From: Methylophilus sp. 42
GTDB taxonomy: Bacteria > Pseudomonadota > Gammaproteobacteria > Burkholderiales > Methylophilaceae
NCBI RefSeq assembly: GCF_000384155.1
Contig: NZ_KB913031.1
Location: 806,001-870,000, forward strand
Length of the DNA: 64,000 nt
Reading direction: 5' to 3'
The notes below the pieces were generated by a model. It saw only the letters and a list, made by a program, of their open reading frames with translations, was not told the DNA's origin and did no database searches. The stretch's first letter is position 1, and every line of letters begins with the position of its first letter. Positions 52,769-61,033 of the stretch are shown here, one piece after another. The position numbers and the translations under genes were made by a program.

Positions 52769-53872
52769 ATGTTCATGCTTCACACCCTGCGCACTCTTTT
52801 TCTGCGCAGCTTCATTCTTTTTGCCGTCATATTGAGTGGTCAGGCACAGGCCGCGGGCATGCAGGAGATGCAAAATGCCTTGCGCACCTGCCAAACCGAG
52901 TTTGCCGCGGATGCCAGCCGTCGCCTGATTTGTTTTGATAAAGTCGCCGAGCAATATACGCCGACACGCGTGGTATCCCCAATATTGGCCCCTAGCCAAC
53001 AGGAGCTAGTGAAAAGTGTGGGGGCCGAGACGGGTTACCTCTCACGCAAGTGGCATTTAAACCGCCAGGATGAATTGCATTTTACCGATCTGGAAACCCA
53101 TCAGCTCAATTACCTAGTGACCGCGTACTCGAATAATCCCAATGATGTCCCGACCTCGCCATCACGTCCTAATACGCAAGACGGTGGCCTGGGGCACAAT
53201 GACCTGCATTTCCAGATTAGCCTGAAAACACAGTTGATGAACCTGTCAGACTGGTTGCCTAAAAACCAGTGGGTGCAAAGTGCGCGTTTGTGGGGGGCGT
53301 ATACCCAGCAGTCATTCTGGCAGGTGTATAACGAAGAGCAGTCGCGCCCCATGCGGGATCACAATTATTCACCAGAGTTGATTTTATCGCTAGGCTTGAA
53401 CAAACCAGCAGAAGAAAACAGTTGGCTCAATGCCATGCCCAATATGCTCAATGTGGGCCTGATGCATGAGTCCAATGGCCGCTCGCAACCACTATCACGC
53501 AGCTGGAACCGCGTCTATTTGCAGGGCGGCTGGCAGCTCAATGAGCGCTATAGTTTGCTGGTTCGCCCGTGGTGGCGTATTCCTGAAAGCAAATCGGATA
53601 ACGATAACCCGGATATCAGCAAATATATGGGTTATGGCGATGCGATTTTGCGCTGGGATAACGAGGCCAATACCACGGCTGCCAGTGTCACCTTGCGTAA
53701 CAATATGCGTAGCGATAACAAAGGTTATGTGAAGTTTGATGTGCAGTACAAGCCGCTCAAAAGTGAGAGCGTGCGTTTTTACGCTATGCTGGCCAGTGGT
53801 TATGGTGTCTCGCTACTGGATTATAATCAGGCGCAAACCATGTTTGGCATCGGCTTTGCCATTGGTGAATAA
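52769..53872 (+). CDS. pldA: outer-membrane phospholipase A
   Basis: The 367-residue product has a signal peptide (about 1-28, ending AQA) and the OMPLA core with the catalytic HESNGRSQPLSRSWNRVYLQ region (His and Ser). Beta-strand segments such as QSARLWGAYTQQSFWQVYN precede it. An N-terminal extension (about 30-90) with paired cysteines (TCQTEF, LICFDK) precedes the barrel, as in longer family members. It hydrolyses phospholipids in the outer membrane when the bilayer is disturbed. GAAGGG precedes the ATG. Confidence 0.93.
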   Translation: MFMLHTLRTLFLRSFILFAVILSGQAQAAGMQEMQNALRTCQTEFAADASRRLICFDKVAEQYTPTRVVSPILAPSQQELVKSVGAETGYLSRKWHLNRQDELHFTDLETHQLNYLVTAYSNNPNDVPTSPSRPNTQDGGLGHNDLHFQISLKTQLMNLSDWLPKNQWVQSARLWGAYTQQSFWQVYNEEQSRPMRDHNYSPELILSLGLNKPAEENSWLNAMPNMLNVGLMHESNGRSQPLSRSWNRVYLQGGWQLNERYSLLVRPWWRIPESKSDNDNPDISKYMGYGDAILRWDNEANTTAASVTLRNNMRSDNKGYVKFDVQYKPLKSESVRFYAMLASGYGVSLLDYNQAQTMFGIGFAIGE

Positions 53873-53902
53873 TTAATTGAGTAATTCATTAGCGCTATCA
53901 AT

Positions 53903-55078
53903 ATGCGTCCGTTAACTGCCACTTTCCAACGCTTCCTGGCTTCTGAGCAGGCCAGCAGCATCCTGCTATTGCTGGTCACAGTGCTGGCGCTGGTCATTGC
54001 CAACAGCGTGTTGGCTGAGCACTATCATCATTTCTGGCATCACCAATGGTTGGGTTTAAGCCTTGAAGAGTGGGTCAATGATGGCCTGATGGCAATCTTC
54101 TTTTTGCTGATCGGGCTGGAGCTCAAACGCGAGTTGTATGTAGGGGAGTTATCCAGCGTCAACAATGCCTTGTTGCCAACCATTGCCGCGATGGGTGGCA
54201 TGATTGTGCCAGCCTTCATTTTCTGGCAATTCAACCACGGCACTGCCTACCAGGCAGGCGTCGGCATTCCAATGGCGACGGATATCGCCTTTGCACTAGG
54301 TGTGTTGTCAATATTGGGCAAGCGCGTGCCTGCACCGCTCAAGGTGTTTCTGGTGGCGTTTGCCGTGATTGATGATTTGGGCGCGGCTATCATGATCGCG
54401 GTGTTTTACACCGCCTCTATTTCATGGCCGCACCTGCTGGCCGCATTGGCTGTGCTGGCTTTGCTGTTTGCGCTCAACCGCTGGCGGGTGCTCAGCATGA
54501 TTCCCTACGTGCTGGGCGGGGCATTCATGTGGTGGCTGACACTCAAGTCTGGTGTACATGCGACGCTGGCAGGCATCGCACTGGCGTTTGCCATTCCCTT
54601 CCATCGCAATCCGGATGATGACCATTCGCCTTCGCATCAATTAGAGCATGCTTTACACCTGCCGGTGGCTTTCTTGATCCTGCCCGTTTTTGCCTTTGCC
54701 AACACCGGTGTGCAGGTGGCGGCAAACAGCATGAGTGCCGTATTTTCACATAGCAACAGTCTGGGGATTATTCTCGGTTTGCTGATTGGTAAACCGGTCG
54801 GGATTACGCTGGCCGTGGTAGCCGCTATTGTGACGGGTGTTTGCAAACTACATCCGCCTTTGCGTTTACCGCATGTGATTGGCGCAGGCATGCTGGGTGG
54901 TATCGGCTTTACCATGTCGATTTTTATTACCAACCTGGCCTTTAGCGAGATGGCGGATGCGATCAATCTCTCCAAAATGGCGATACTCACAGGCTCGCTG
55001 CTTTCCGGGGTGGCAGGCTGGTTATGGCTAAGCGTGGTGTTAAGGCAGGGTGCAGTGAATGAAGCCTCCACTAAGTAA
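53903..55078 (+). CDS. nhaA: Na+/H+ antiporter NhaA
   Basis: The 391-residue product has about twelve hydrophobic segments and the conserved motifs EEWVNDGLMAIFFLLIGLEL, PMATDIAFALGVL and VAFAVIDDLGAAIMIAVFY (the paired aspartates that bind Na+/H+). The length matches E. coli NhaA (388). It exports sodium at alkaline pH. It is 30 bp behind pldA, so the two may be cotranscribed. Confidence 0.97.
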   Translation: MRPLTATFQRFLASEQASSILLLLVTVLALVIANSVLAEHYHHFWHHQWLGLSLEEWVNDGLMAIFFLLIGLELKRELYVGELSSVNNALLPTIAAMGGMIVPAFIFWQFNHGTAYQAGVGIPMATDIAFALGVLSILGKRVPAPLKVFLVAFAVIDDLGAAIMIAVFYTASISWPHLLAALAVLALLFALNRWRVLSMIPYVLGGAFMWWLTLKSGVHATLAGIALAFAIPFHRNPDDDHSPSHQLEHALHLPVAFLILPVFAFANTGVQVAANSMSAVFSHSNSLGIILGLLIGKPVGITLAVVAAIVTGVCKLHPPLRLPHVIGAGMLGGIGFTMSIFITNLAFSEMADAINLSKMAILTGSLLSGVAGWLWLSVVLRQGAVNEASTK

Positions 55079-55178
55079 AATCATGAGGTGCTTTTAGGGA
55101 TGCTGCGCAAGCATTTCGTGGCTGGTCTGCGTATAGTTGTGTCTAACGAGATGTAACAACTTAACCAAGGAGACTATC

Positions 55179-55250
55179 ATGTGGACTAAACCAGCTGCTA
55201 CTGAAATGCGTTTTGGCTTTGAAGTGACAATGTACGTCATGAACAAGTAA
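55179..55250 (+). CDS. pqqA: PqqA, PQQ precursor peptide
   Basis: A 23-codon gene with a strong AAGGAGA at 55167-55173. The peptide starts [13 protein letters not shown] and has the diagnostic E-V-T-M-Y spacing, in which Glu and Tyr are cross-linked by PqqE to build pyrroloquinoline quinone. A perfect terminator starts 21 nt after the stop, and no pqqB, C, D or E follows, so this is an orphan copy. PQQ is the cofactor of methanol dehydrogenases, matching the cytochrome cL-type gene at 62086. Confidence 0.93.
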   Translation: MWTKPAATEMRFGFEVTMYVMNK

Positions 55251-55271
55251 TTCAAGCGTTAACTTGCATAT

Positions 55272-55302
55272 CAATAAACCCGACACTAGGTCGGGTTTAT
55301 TG
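55272..55302 (+). terminator. terminator of pqqA
   Basis: A perfect 13-bp stem (CAATAAACCCGAC/GTCGGGTTTATTG) with an ACTAG loop, followed by TTTCTGG. It makes pqqA a single-gene transcript. Confidence 0.92.
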
Positions 55303-55345
55303 TTTCTGGCTGTTGCATTCAATGTTATGCATTGAGGTTAAAAGT

Positions 55346-55512
55346 TTAGACACTTATCGACTTTTCAACGCTGTCACCCGTCGACACACTATGTAATTCT
55401 TCAAGCGTGTAACGCTTCAAAATGGTGTAGGCGCCAGCTGAGTTTACTGTCAGATAATCTAGAGCAGTGTTTACTGGCGCAGACCATCTTCTGATTCCTA
55501 CAGCAAACTCAG
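55346..55512 (-). other. possible coding relic in the pqqA-DUF2171 gap
   Basis: A minus-strand frame of about 55 codons is open, without a start, between a TAG at 55515-55513 and a TAA at 55348-55346. The composition is protein-like, with segments PVNTALDYLTVNSAGAYTI and LKRYTLEELHSV. It may be the tail of a decayed gene such as a transposase; I cannot name it. The DUF2171 promoter element overlaps it. Confidence 0.3.
55496..55503 (+). promoter_or_regulatory. TCCTACAG element 1 (DUF2171 gene)
   Basis: TCCTACAG followed by CAAACTCAGTC, 90 nt before the start at 55594. One of six similar sites; see findings. Confidence 0.65.
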
Positions 55513-55593
55513 TCAGCGTGCGCTAGCCAGTGCCATTGCAATACGGCAGACTGAAGTTTCATTGTTTGCCGCGTGAGCGGGATAGGAAGCGCC

Positions 55594-55821
55594 ATGATTG
55601 ATGCTAAAGAAATTAAAGCCGATATGCCTGTCACTACCGCACAGGCGGAACACTTTGCCGTAGTCGACCATCTCGAAAGTGACGATGTCATCAAACTCAA
55701 AAAGGATGAAGCCGGTGTTCACCACTACATCCCTGTGAGCTGGGTGGTGTCTACTGAAGGCGGTATTGTGAAAATCAACCGTACGCTGGCGCAGATCACC
55801 AATGACTGGGAAGCAGATTAA
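55594..55821 (+). CDS. DUF2171-family small protein
   Basis: The product is 75 residues from the ATG at 55594 (AGGAAG at 55584-55589). It contains VDHLESDDVIKLKKDEAGVH and YIPVSWVVSTEGGIVKINRT, a PRC-barrel-like pattern typical of DUF2171. These proteins accompany stress-induced genes, but their role is unknown. A TCCTACAG site lies upstream. Confidence 0.8.
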   Translation: MIDAKEIKADMPVTTAQAEHFAVVDHLESDDVIKLKKDEAGVHHYIPVSWVVSTEGGIVKINRTLAQITNDWEAD

Positions 55822-55863
55822 TTTTCGGGCATGGTGCGGCTGAGGTTTCAGATAGGGGCATCC

Positions 55864-56118
55864 CTATTGAGTCGCATCCGTTGTCGTGTAATTTTGCAGC
55901 ACCACCTGGATAAACTGGTTTGTTCTGTTTCTGGCCTCTACATGCTGACGCCATAGTTCTTCAACGATTTTTAACTCCTCTGCCGTTGGCAGGCAACCAT
56001 TCCCCCGTAAAAAAGAATGCATCTTGTCGTCAATAATCGCCTGCCGGACTTTTGCTTTTTTAAGGGATTCTGCCCATTCATTGGTTAACTGATCCCATTT
56101 GTCAGAACGATGGTTCAC
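55864..56118 (-). CDS. small helical hypothetical protein
   Basis: The 84-residue product is charged and helical (DKWDQLTNEWAESLKKAKV, LKIVEELWRQHVEARNRTNQ), without signal peptide or metal motif. GAGGAGATCC precedes the start. It is separated from the upstream PA2169-type gene by a terminator-like hairpin. The family is not recognised. Confidence 0.6.
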   Translation of the reverse strand: MNHRSDKWDQLTNEWAESLKKAKVRQAIIDDKMHSFLRGNGCLPTAEELKIVEELWRQHVEARNRTNQFIQVVLQNYTTTDATQ

Positions 56119-56172
56119 TTGGATCTCCTCTGATTATTCAGGCACGTGATATGCGTGATCAAAACGCGTAAA

Positions 56173-56201
56173 CGAAGCCCCGTCAGTCAGACGAGGCTTC
56201 G
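56173..56201 (-). terminator. hairpin after the PA2169-type gene
   Basis: CGAAGCCCCGTC and GACGAGGCTTCG form a 12-bp stem with one mismatch and an AGTCA loop. On the minus strand TTTACGCGTTTT follows. Confidence 0.75.
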
Positions 56202-56239
56202 GGGGTGGCTAATAAAGCCGTTGAGTGGTGCCGGTATGA

Positions 56240-56704
56240 CTAATGTGCGGCGGCTTCTGCACGTGCGGCATCGCGCAGTTGTTTCACTTGGTCATGATTA
56301 CGCTTGGCACCTTCAAGCTGGCGTACCACCACAAAGCGGATATGTGTCGGCAAGTCTTTTTCAGCCGCTTTGCGATAAGCAGCCAAGGCGACATCTTCGC
56401 CACGCTCGGTTTCGTTTAAAACGGCCACGGTATCGTTACTGGTCAGCGCCGTTTTAATGGCAATCCAGCGTCTGTGCAAGGCACCACCCAGGCTAGTGGA
56501 TGATGCAGGCTCGCCACCCAGTGAGCGCACCAGCTCTTGTAACTCCTGTACGCTGGCAGCCACCTCTTGTGACCGGCGCAAAAAGAATGTTTTAAGTTGC
56601 GGTTCATCTACATGCTCTGCCGAAGAACGAAAGCCTTCTTCGCCATCTTTCGATACTTCGATCAAATCATTCAAGGTAGAAATCACATCGTCATTGTCTG
56701 CCAT
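56240..56704 (-). CDS. PA2169/DUF2383-family four-helix-bundle protein
   Basis: The 154-residue product has the family start (DDVISTLNDLIEVSKDGEEGF) and the helical EHVDEPQLKTFFLRRSQEVA, LGGALHRRWIAIKTAL and KRNHDQVKQLRDAARAE. It is a ferritin-like four-helix bundle with unknown role, often stress-induced. It is divergent from the membrane protein at 56952; each gene has its own TCCTACAG site in the shared 247-bp gap. Confidence 0.88.
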   Translation of the reverse strand: MADNDDVISTLNDLIEVSKDGEEGFRSSAEHVDEPQLKTFFLRRSQEVAASVQELQELVRSLGGEPASSTSLGGALHRRWIAIKTALTSNDTVAVLNETERGEDVALAAYRKAAEKDLPTHIRFVVVRQLEGAKRNHDQVKQLRDAARAEAAAH

Positions 56705-56809
56705 GGTAAGTCTCCAAATTGTGTATTAAATGTGTGGAAGTAAATGTATTCAGAAACTTTAGTATGCTCGTGGCTGTATGTCGGCAGCATCGGATGAATC
56801 CGCAAATAT

Positions 56810-56817
56810 CTGTAGGA
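56810..56817 (-). promoter_or_regulatory. TCCTACAG element 2 (PA2169-type gene, minus strand)
   Basis: The plus strand reads CTGTAGGA. The element points toward the start at 56704 with 105 nt between. Confidence 0.6.
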
Positions 56818-56856
56818 ATTACTTTATCCATCGTTGGACTCAATGGCATTGCATCT

Positions 56857-56864
56857 TCCTACAG
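56857..56864 (+). promoter_or_regulatory. TCCTACAG element 3 (membrane protein gene)
   Basis: TCCTACAG followed by CCAAATCAGCC, 87 nt before the start at 56952. A TTTAAT lies 44-49 nt after the element. Confidence 0.65.
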
Positions 56865-56951
56865 CCAAATCAGCCTAGGCCTTGTGGCGTAGTGTGATGG
56901 CCTGTTTTTTAATAAACAGATATTCACTTTTTTCGTTTCAAGGAGCGCCGC

Positions 56952-57557
56952 ATGAATCCTATCCATTTATTTAATTACGTGTCACCAAAGCGGGGTGAGG
57001 CAAAATCTCTGCTGGCCGAAAAGCCCAGCGTATCGCAACTCATGCTGTTCTATGTCTTGCCGTTATCGTTGATTCCCTGCGTGATGATGTATCTGCGGCT
57101 ATATCACAATTACCCAAAATTGTTTTTTGATAACCTGCCTGGTAACCGTTTGCTGATGGTGAGTGCCGAGTTGCTGTTCTTGCAATTGGGCGTGTTGTTG
57201 GTGATGGCCTGGATTACGCAAAACCTGGCCGAGATGGTTAATATCAAGCCTGATTTTCGTGACTCCTTGCTCATTATGACGATAGCCACCACGCCGCTAT
57301 GGCTGACGTCACTGTTTTATATTGTGCCCAGTTTAAGTTTCAATGTGGTTGTGCATGGAGTAGCCGTATTGGCATCGGTGCTACTGGTGTATCGAGGTGT
57401 GCGCTATATTTTTGGTATCCGCGAACGCGGGGCGCTGGTCACACTCAGCATGGCGATTGTGTGTACCGCCGGGCTGGGATTTGCGGTGATTTTGATCGGC
57501 TCACTGATTTCATGGGAAGCCATTGAGCAATTGCAGTTTGCCGTTAAGAAATTGTAA
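56952..57557 (+). CDS. Yip1-domain-like inner-membrane protein
   Basis: The 201-residue product has about five transmembrane segments after a short cytoplasmic N-terminus (about 34-55, 75-97, 115-135, 140-160, 170-192). HLFNYVSPKRGEAKSLLAEK and the spacing of helices fit bacterial Yip1-family proteins of unknown role. CAAGGAGCGCC precedes the ATG. Its stop abuts the stop of the convergent response regulator gene. Confidence 0.8.
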   Translation: MNPIHLFNYVSPKRGEAKSLLAEKPSVSQLMLFYVLPLSLIPCVMMYLRLYHNYPKLFFDNLPGNRLLMVSAELLFLQLGVLLVMAWITQNLAEMVNIKPDFRDSLLIMTIATTPLWLTSLFYIVPSLSFNVVVHGVAVLASVLLVYRGVRYIFGIRERGALVTLSMAIVCTAGLGFAVILIGSLISWEAIEQLQFAVKKL

Positions 57558-58214
57558 TCAGGCCACCTCCCTGGCTGATTTGCTGGTAGCCCCCACCACG
57601 GGGGCTAGATGGTATTTGAGCGCGTAGTAAATTAGTGCAGCATTATTGAGCACGTGCATTTTTTTGAGGATCTTCGATCGAAACACACTGACAGAGCCTG
57701 GCGCAATCTCCAGTTCCATCGCGATTGAATTCACGGCCTGGCCTTTAATCAATTTGAAAAATACCTGCAGCTCACGCAGTGACAAACGTTCATGCAGCAT
57801 GGGCTCGCTGTTGGCAGCCATTTGCTGATGCTGAGGCGAAACATAGGCTTGTCCGCGGGCGATGGCATTGATAGCCGGAATCACTTGCGCGCTGTCTGTC
57901 GTGTAAGACAAATAACCCGCGCAACCCAACCGGATAAAATGGATCATGCGCTCGACCCGTTCACTGCCGTTGATAATGAGGACAGGCAGGTCAGGAAAAG
58001 CTTGCTTGAGGTCGCAGAATACTTCCAGGCCATTGGTTTCCGCTGCGGACACATCCAAAATGATGACATCGTAGGTATGCTCGCGGATTTTCAACATGGC
58101 GTCATGCACACTGCCAGCCTCATCGGCCAGGTGCACGTTATGGTCGTCATTGACCAGTGCCTTTAATGCGCAATGACTCAGCGCATGGCCGTAGATTAAC
58201 AATATATTTTTCAT
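57558..58214 (-). CDS. NarL/FixJ-family response regulator
   Basis: The 218-residue product has a receiver domain (about 1-120; probable phospho-acceptor Asp in VIILDVSAAE, Lys-equivalent region YLSYTTDSAQ) and a LuxR-type helix-turn-helix (about 145-205; LSLRELQVFFKLIKGQAVNS, APGSVSVFRSKILKKM). No histidine kinase is encoded next to it. It lies at the centre of the TCCTACAG-marked genes and is a reasonable candidate for their activator, though this is inference. Confidence 0.9.
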   Translation of the reverse strand: MKNILLIYGHALSHCALKALVNDDHNVHLADEAGSVHDAMLKIREHTYDVIILDVSAAETNGLEVFCDLKQAFPDLPVLIINGSERVERMIHFIRLGCAGYLSYTTDSAQVIPAINAIARGQAYVSPQHQQMAANSEPMLHERLSLRELQVFFKLIKGQAVNSIAMELEIAPGSVSVFRSKILKKMHVLNNAALIYYALKYHLAPVVGATSKSAREVA

Positions 58215-58244
58215 GGCTTGTTATCCATTTCAAGCCTAATAAGG

Positions 58245-59054
58245 CTATTTTTGTGCGATTTTGCGATTGCCTTTCACGTGCCAGATCACATTGCCGACGT
58301 CATCTGCCACCAGCAGGTAGCCTCTTTTATCGAGTAGCACATTGGCAGGACGTCCTTGTGCGGCGCCATCCTCCTGCTGGATGTCAGTCAGCACATCCAT
58401 TGGTGTTTTCGCCAGTTTTTCCTGCGCTGCCGGTCGCATCAATATCGTTTGATCAGCCGTTTCAGGATCGGATGTTTGTGTCATCTGTGTTTGCCCTGCC
58501 TGGTAGGGGAACAGGAGCAGGGCCTCGGCATTGGCGACATAAAATGTGTCGCCCACCAGCGCCACGCCCAGCGGGGCAGCGATATCCTTGATAAACACAT
58601 GGCGTTCGTCAGCGATGCCATCGCCATCATTGTCACGCAGCAGGGTAATCTGGTGTTGGCTACCTGCCAGCTCCTCTGCTTCATGCATCCATTTGCTGGC
58701 GATCCAGTTTTTCAGGCTAAACGCTGTATTTTTAGGCTGGGGATAACTCTCTGCCACCAGAATGTCGCCATTGGGCAAAGCATACAGCCAGCGCGGGTGA
58801 TGCAAGTCATTGGCAAAAGCAACCACATTCGTGCCTGGCGTTGAGATCGACTTTTTGCCTTCTGGCAAGCGCATGGTTTCTGCCGCCTGCGTGGTTGGAA
58901 ACCAGCCTGACTGGCTGATAGATGCGTTAGAGACGGTGCGCATTCCTGGCGATTGCAGTAGTTTTGATGGTTGCGAATAACTGCTGAATGCCAGCATACA
59001 AACCGCGGCAGTGAGTAGGCGTCGCTGAGGGGAGGTTGTGAGTATGTTGGGCAT
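58245..59054 (-). CDS. sorbosone-dehydrogenase-like beta-propeller protein with internal deletion
   Basis: The 269-residue product has an N-terminal signal-like region (about 1-25) and family motifs from the first propeller blades (VVAFANDLHHPRWLYALPNG, ILVAES, ITLLRDNDGDGIADERHVF, LGVALVGDTFYVANAE). It then jumps to the last blade (GRPANVLLDKRGYLLVADDVG, NVIWHV). Members are usually above 400 residues, so roughly 140 or more residues of middle propeller appear to be missing in frame. It is probably inactive as a dehydrogenase. It lies 30 bp upstream of the regulator and 25 bp downstream of the methyltransferase on the same strand. Confidence 0.75.
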   Translation of the reverse strand: MPNILTTSPQRRLLTAAVCMLAFSSYSQPSKLLQSPGMRTVSNASISQSGWFPTTQAAETMRLPEGKKSISTPGTNVVAFANDLHHPRWLYALPNGDILVAESYPQPKNTAFSLKNWIASKWMHEAEELAGSQHQITLLRDNDGDGIADERHVFIKDIAAPLGVALVGDTFYVANAEALLLFPYQAGQTQMTQTSDPETADQTILMRPAAQEKLAKTPMDVLTDIQQEDGAAQGRPANVLLDKRGYLLVADDVGNVIWHVKGNRKIAQK

Positions 59055-59079
59055 CTGGCTATTTCCTGGTTGGTTAAGA

Positions 59080-60366
59080 TTATCTACGTGTCGCCAGCAT
59101 CTGGTGCATGCCGGTCACGCCCTGTTCGAACTGGATGGCGCTAGCAGTCATAGCCAGACGCCAAATACGGTAAGTACGCTCCCCCATGCTGGCAGCAATC
59201 GACGCATGTTGGGCCTCCAGGTTTGCCAGCCACTGGCGCAAGGTCATCACATAGTGTCGACGCAAGCCCTCTACATTAAATACATCAAACCTGGCGCTAT
59301 CCATATGTTGTAACAGATGGGCGAAAGAGGTTAACTCGCCTGCCGGGTATAGCTGACGGTTGATAAAGGCGGTGGAGGCGTCTTGCTGGCCAGCCGGATT
59401 TTCCGCCGTGATCACATGGCTCAAAAATAACCCGCCGGGTTTGAGTGCTGCGTGTACCTTGGCTAGGAAGTCCGGATAATGCGCTGCGCCTAGATGGTCG
59501 GCAATGCTGATGCAAGCTGCTTTGTCGTAACTGCCCAGCGCAGGCAGTGTGCGATAGTCCGCCAGCTCTATCTTGACCAGATGCGTCAGGCCTTGTTGTT
59601 GCACTTGTTTGAGTGCATACGCATATTGCGTTGGGTTATGTGTGATGCCGTGTACAAATACCCCGTAATGCTTGGCCGCCCAGCAGGCCAGTGTGCCCCA
59701 GCCGCACGCAATATCCAGTAGCGTGTCACCATGTTGCAAATGCAGTTTCTGGCAGATCAGTGTTAACTGTGTTTGCTGCGCTTGCGCCAGGGTGTGTGTT
59801 GGGCTTGCGAAATAAGCACACGAGTGCAGCATCTGTTCACCCAGCCAGCGCTGATAAAAGTCCTCAGGCACATCGTAACTGAGTGCAATGCCATGTGAGG
59901 AGGGAACGCTTGCGGATTGAGATTGTGTCGGGGAGTGAGGTGTGTGGGCAGTGTGTTCGGGTAGCACCTGTTGGTTATTGGCCAGGGTCAGTGCCCGGAA
60001 GACCAGGCCTAGTTTTTCATGCAGCGGCAAAGATAGAGATTCGAAATGTTCACGCAACTGCATGGCGGCATGAAAGTCCCCCTGAATCTGTACTTCACCT
60101 GAGCAATAGGCCTCCACCAGGCGTTTAGGGTTGCTAAACCATACCATGTCACGTAATACCGATGCCTGCTCCAGGCAAAAGGTAAACGCTGGTGCGCCGT
60201 CGCCGATCGTCAGCATACTGCCGTTCCACAAGCGCACGGCAAAGGCCACTGGGTAGTCCTGAAACAAACGGTTCAGAATATAGTGCGCCTGAGTAGTGTC
60301 GCCACTTTCGGCTGCTTGCTCCAGTGACAATGGCATGGCTAAAGCATTAACGGGATAACTACTCAT
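59080..60366 (-). CDS. cyclopropane-fatty-acyl-phospholipid synthase-like methyltransferase
   Basis: The 428-residue product has the family N-terminal domain (LWNGSMLTIGDGAPAF, VEAYCSGEVQIQGDF) and a SAM-binding core (LLDIACGWGTLACWAAKHYG, GITHNPTQYAYA). The C-terminal helical part (YRIWRLAMTASAIQFEQG) is typical. It methylates unsaturated acyl chains in membrane phospholipids, often under stress or in stationary phase. A linker rich in Ser/Thr/Pro (about 145-165) separates the parts. It may head a transcript with the two following minus-strand genes. Confidence 0.88.
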   Translation of the reverse strand: MSSYPVNALAMPLSLEQAAESGDTTQAHYILNRLFQDYPVAFAVRLWNGSMLTIGDGAPAFTFCLEQASVLRDMVWFSNPKRLVEAYCSGEVQIQGDFHAAMQLREHFESLSLPLHEKLGLVFRALTLANNQQVLPEHTAHTPHSPTQSQSASVPSSHGIALSYDVPEDFYQRWLGEQMLHSCAYFASPTHTLAQAQQTQLTLICQKLHLQHGDTLLDIACGWGTLACWAAKHYGVFVHGITHNPTQYAYALKQVQQQGLTHLVKIELADYRTLPALGSYDKAACISIADHLGAAHYPDFLAKVHAALKPGGLFLSHVITAENPAGQQDASTAFINRQLYPAGELTSFAHLLQHMDSARFDVFNVEGLRRHYVMTLRQWLANLEAQHASIAASMGERTYRIWRLAMTASAIQFEQGVTGMHQMLATRR

Positions 60367-60448
60367 GGCGTACTCCTACTCAAAAAGCTTATTTTTAATA
60401 TGGGCTGGCATCAGCATGCATATGGTTTGCTGATCCCAATGCGCGGCC

Positions 60449-60473
60449 CTGGCAGATGAATACCATCTGCCAG
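60449..60473. repeat. perfect hairpin in the 302-bp methyltransferase/60669 gap
   Basis: CTGGCAGATG and CATCTGCCAG pair perfectly around AATAC. No T-tract follows, so it is not an obvious terminator. The rest of the gap holds the palindrome at 60525-60542 and the element at 60567. Confidence 0.5.
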
Positions 60474-60524
60474 CAGTGTAAAAATGAAGCCGATGACCAA
60501 GTATCGGGCAGGGGCTGATTGTGT

Positions 60525-60542
60525 TGTCAGACCAGTCTGACA
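60525..60542. promoter_or_regulatory. operator-like palindrome
   Basis: TGTCAGA-CCAG-TCTGACA is an exact 18-bp interrupted palindrome upstream of the element at 60567, positioned to bind a dimeric regulator. The regulator is unknown. Confidence 0.5.
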
Positions 60543-60566
60543 CAGAGGGTTTTCACCCGTGACAAC

Positions 60567-60574
60567 TCCTACAG
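60567..60574 (+). promoter_or_regulatory. TCCTACAG element 4 (60669 gene)
   Basis: TCCTACAG followed by CCGAATCAGTT, 94 nt before the start at 60669; TACAAT lies at 60618-60623. Confidence 0.7.
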
Positions 60575-60668
60575 CCGAATCAGTTGACTGCCGACGGCGA
60601 CGCGGTATTAGCGGCCATACAATGCATGATGCAGTTGTATCTTTCTTATATTTTAAGGAGAAGACAGT

Positions 60669-60992
60669 ATGCAAAAGACACTTACCTGGATGTTATTGGC
60701 TGGCTCATTGTGTTGCAGTGTGTGGTCGGGAAATGCTTGGTCTGCGCCGCCAGTGAACAATGCCGTACCGCCTTGCGAAGATGCCGCCATTTCAAATAAA
60801 CCGTCCTGCAATATCGATTCTGACAGCGTCAATGTGCCACCGAAAATGCCACATGAGCGTGGTGTCATCGTCCCGCCAGAGGTGCCAGCTGAAGGTTTGC
60901 CTAACCAGGATAAACGGCGCCAGAACAGTCAGCCGCGGCCCGATCCGCGCGAGCCTGTCCCACCCGCCACGGACAATCATTTAAAGAATTAA
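60669..60992 (+). CDS. small exported proline-rich protein
   Basis: The 107-residue product has a signal peptide (about 1-26, MLLAGSLCCSVWSGNAWSA). The mature part is hydrophilic and proline-rich, with two cysteines (PPCEDA, PSCNID) and VIVPPEVPAEGLPNQDKR. No domain is recognised. AAGGAGAAG precedes the ATG. It leads a probable two-gene transcript with the SDR gene, 41 bp downstream. Its composition resembles the exported protein at 62752. Confidence 0.75.
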   Translation: MQKTLTWMLLAGSLCCSVWSGNAWSAPPVNNAVPPCEDAAISNKPSCNIDSDSVNVPPKMPHERGVIVPPEVPAEGLPNQDKRRQNSQPRPDPREPVPPATDNHLKN

Positions 60993-61033
60993 TGTTGCTG
61001 AGGCCACATTTGGTCACGACCAAGGAGAACGCA

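Noticed and set aside
55852-55867. Hairpin ATAGGG-GCAT-CCCTAT as terminator after the DUF2171 gene
   Set aside because: Six base pairs with no T-tract; too weak to call.
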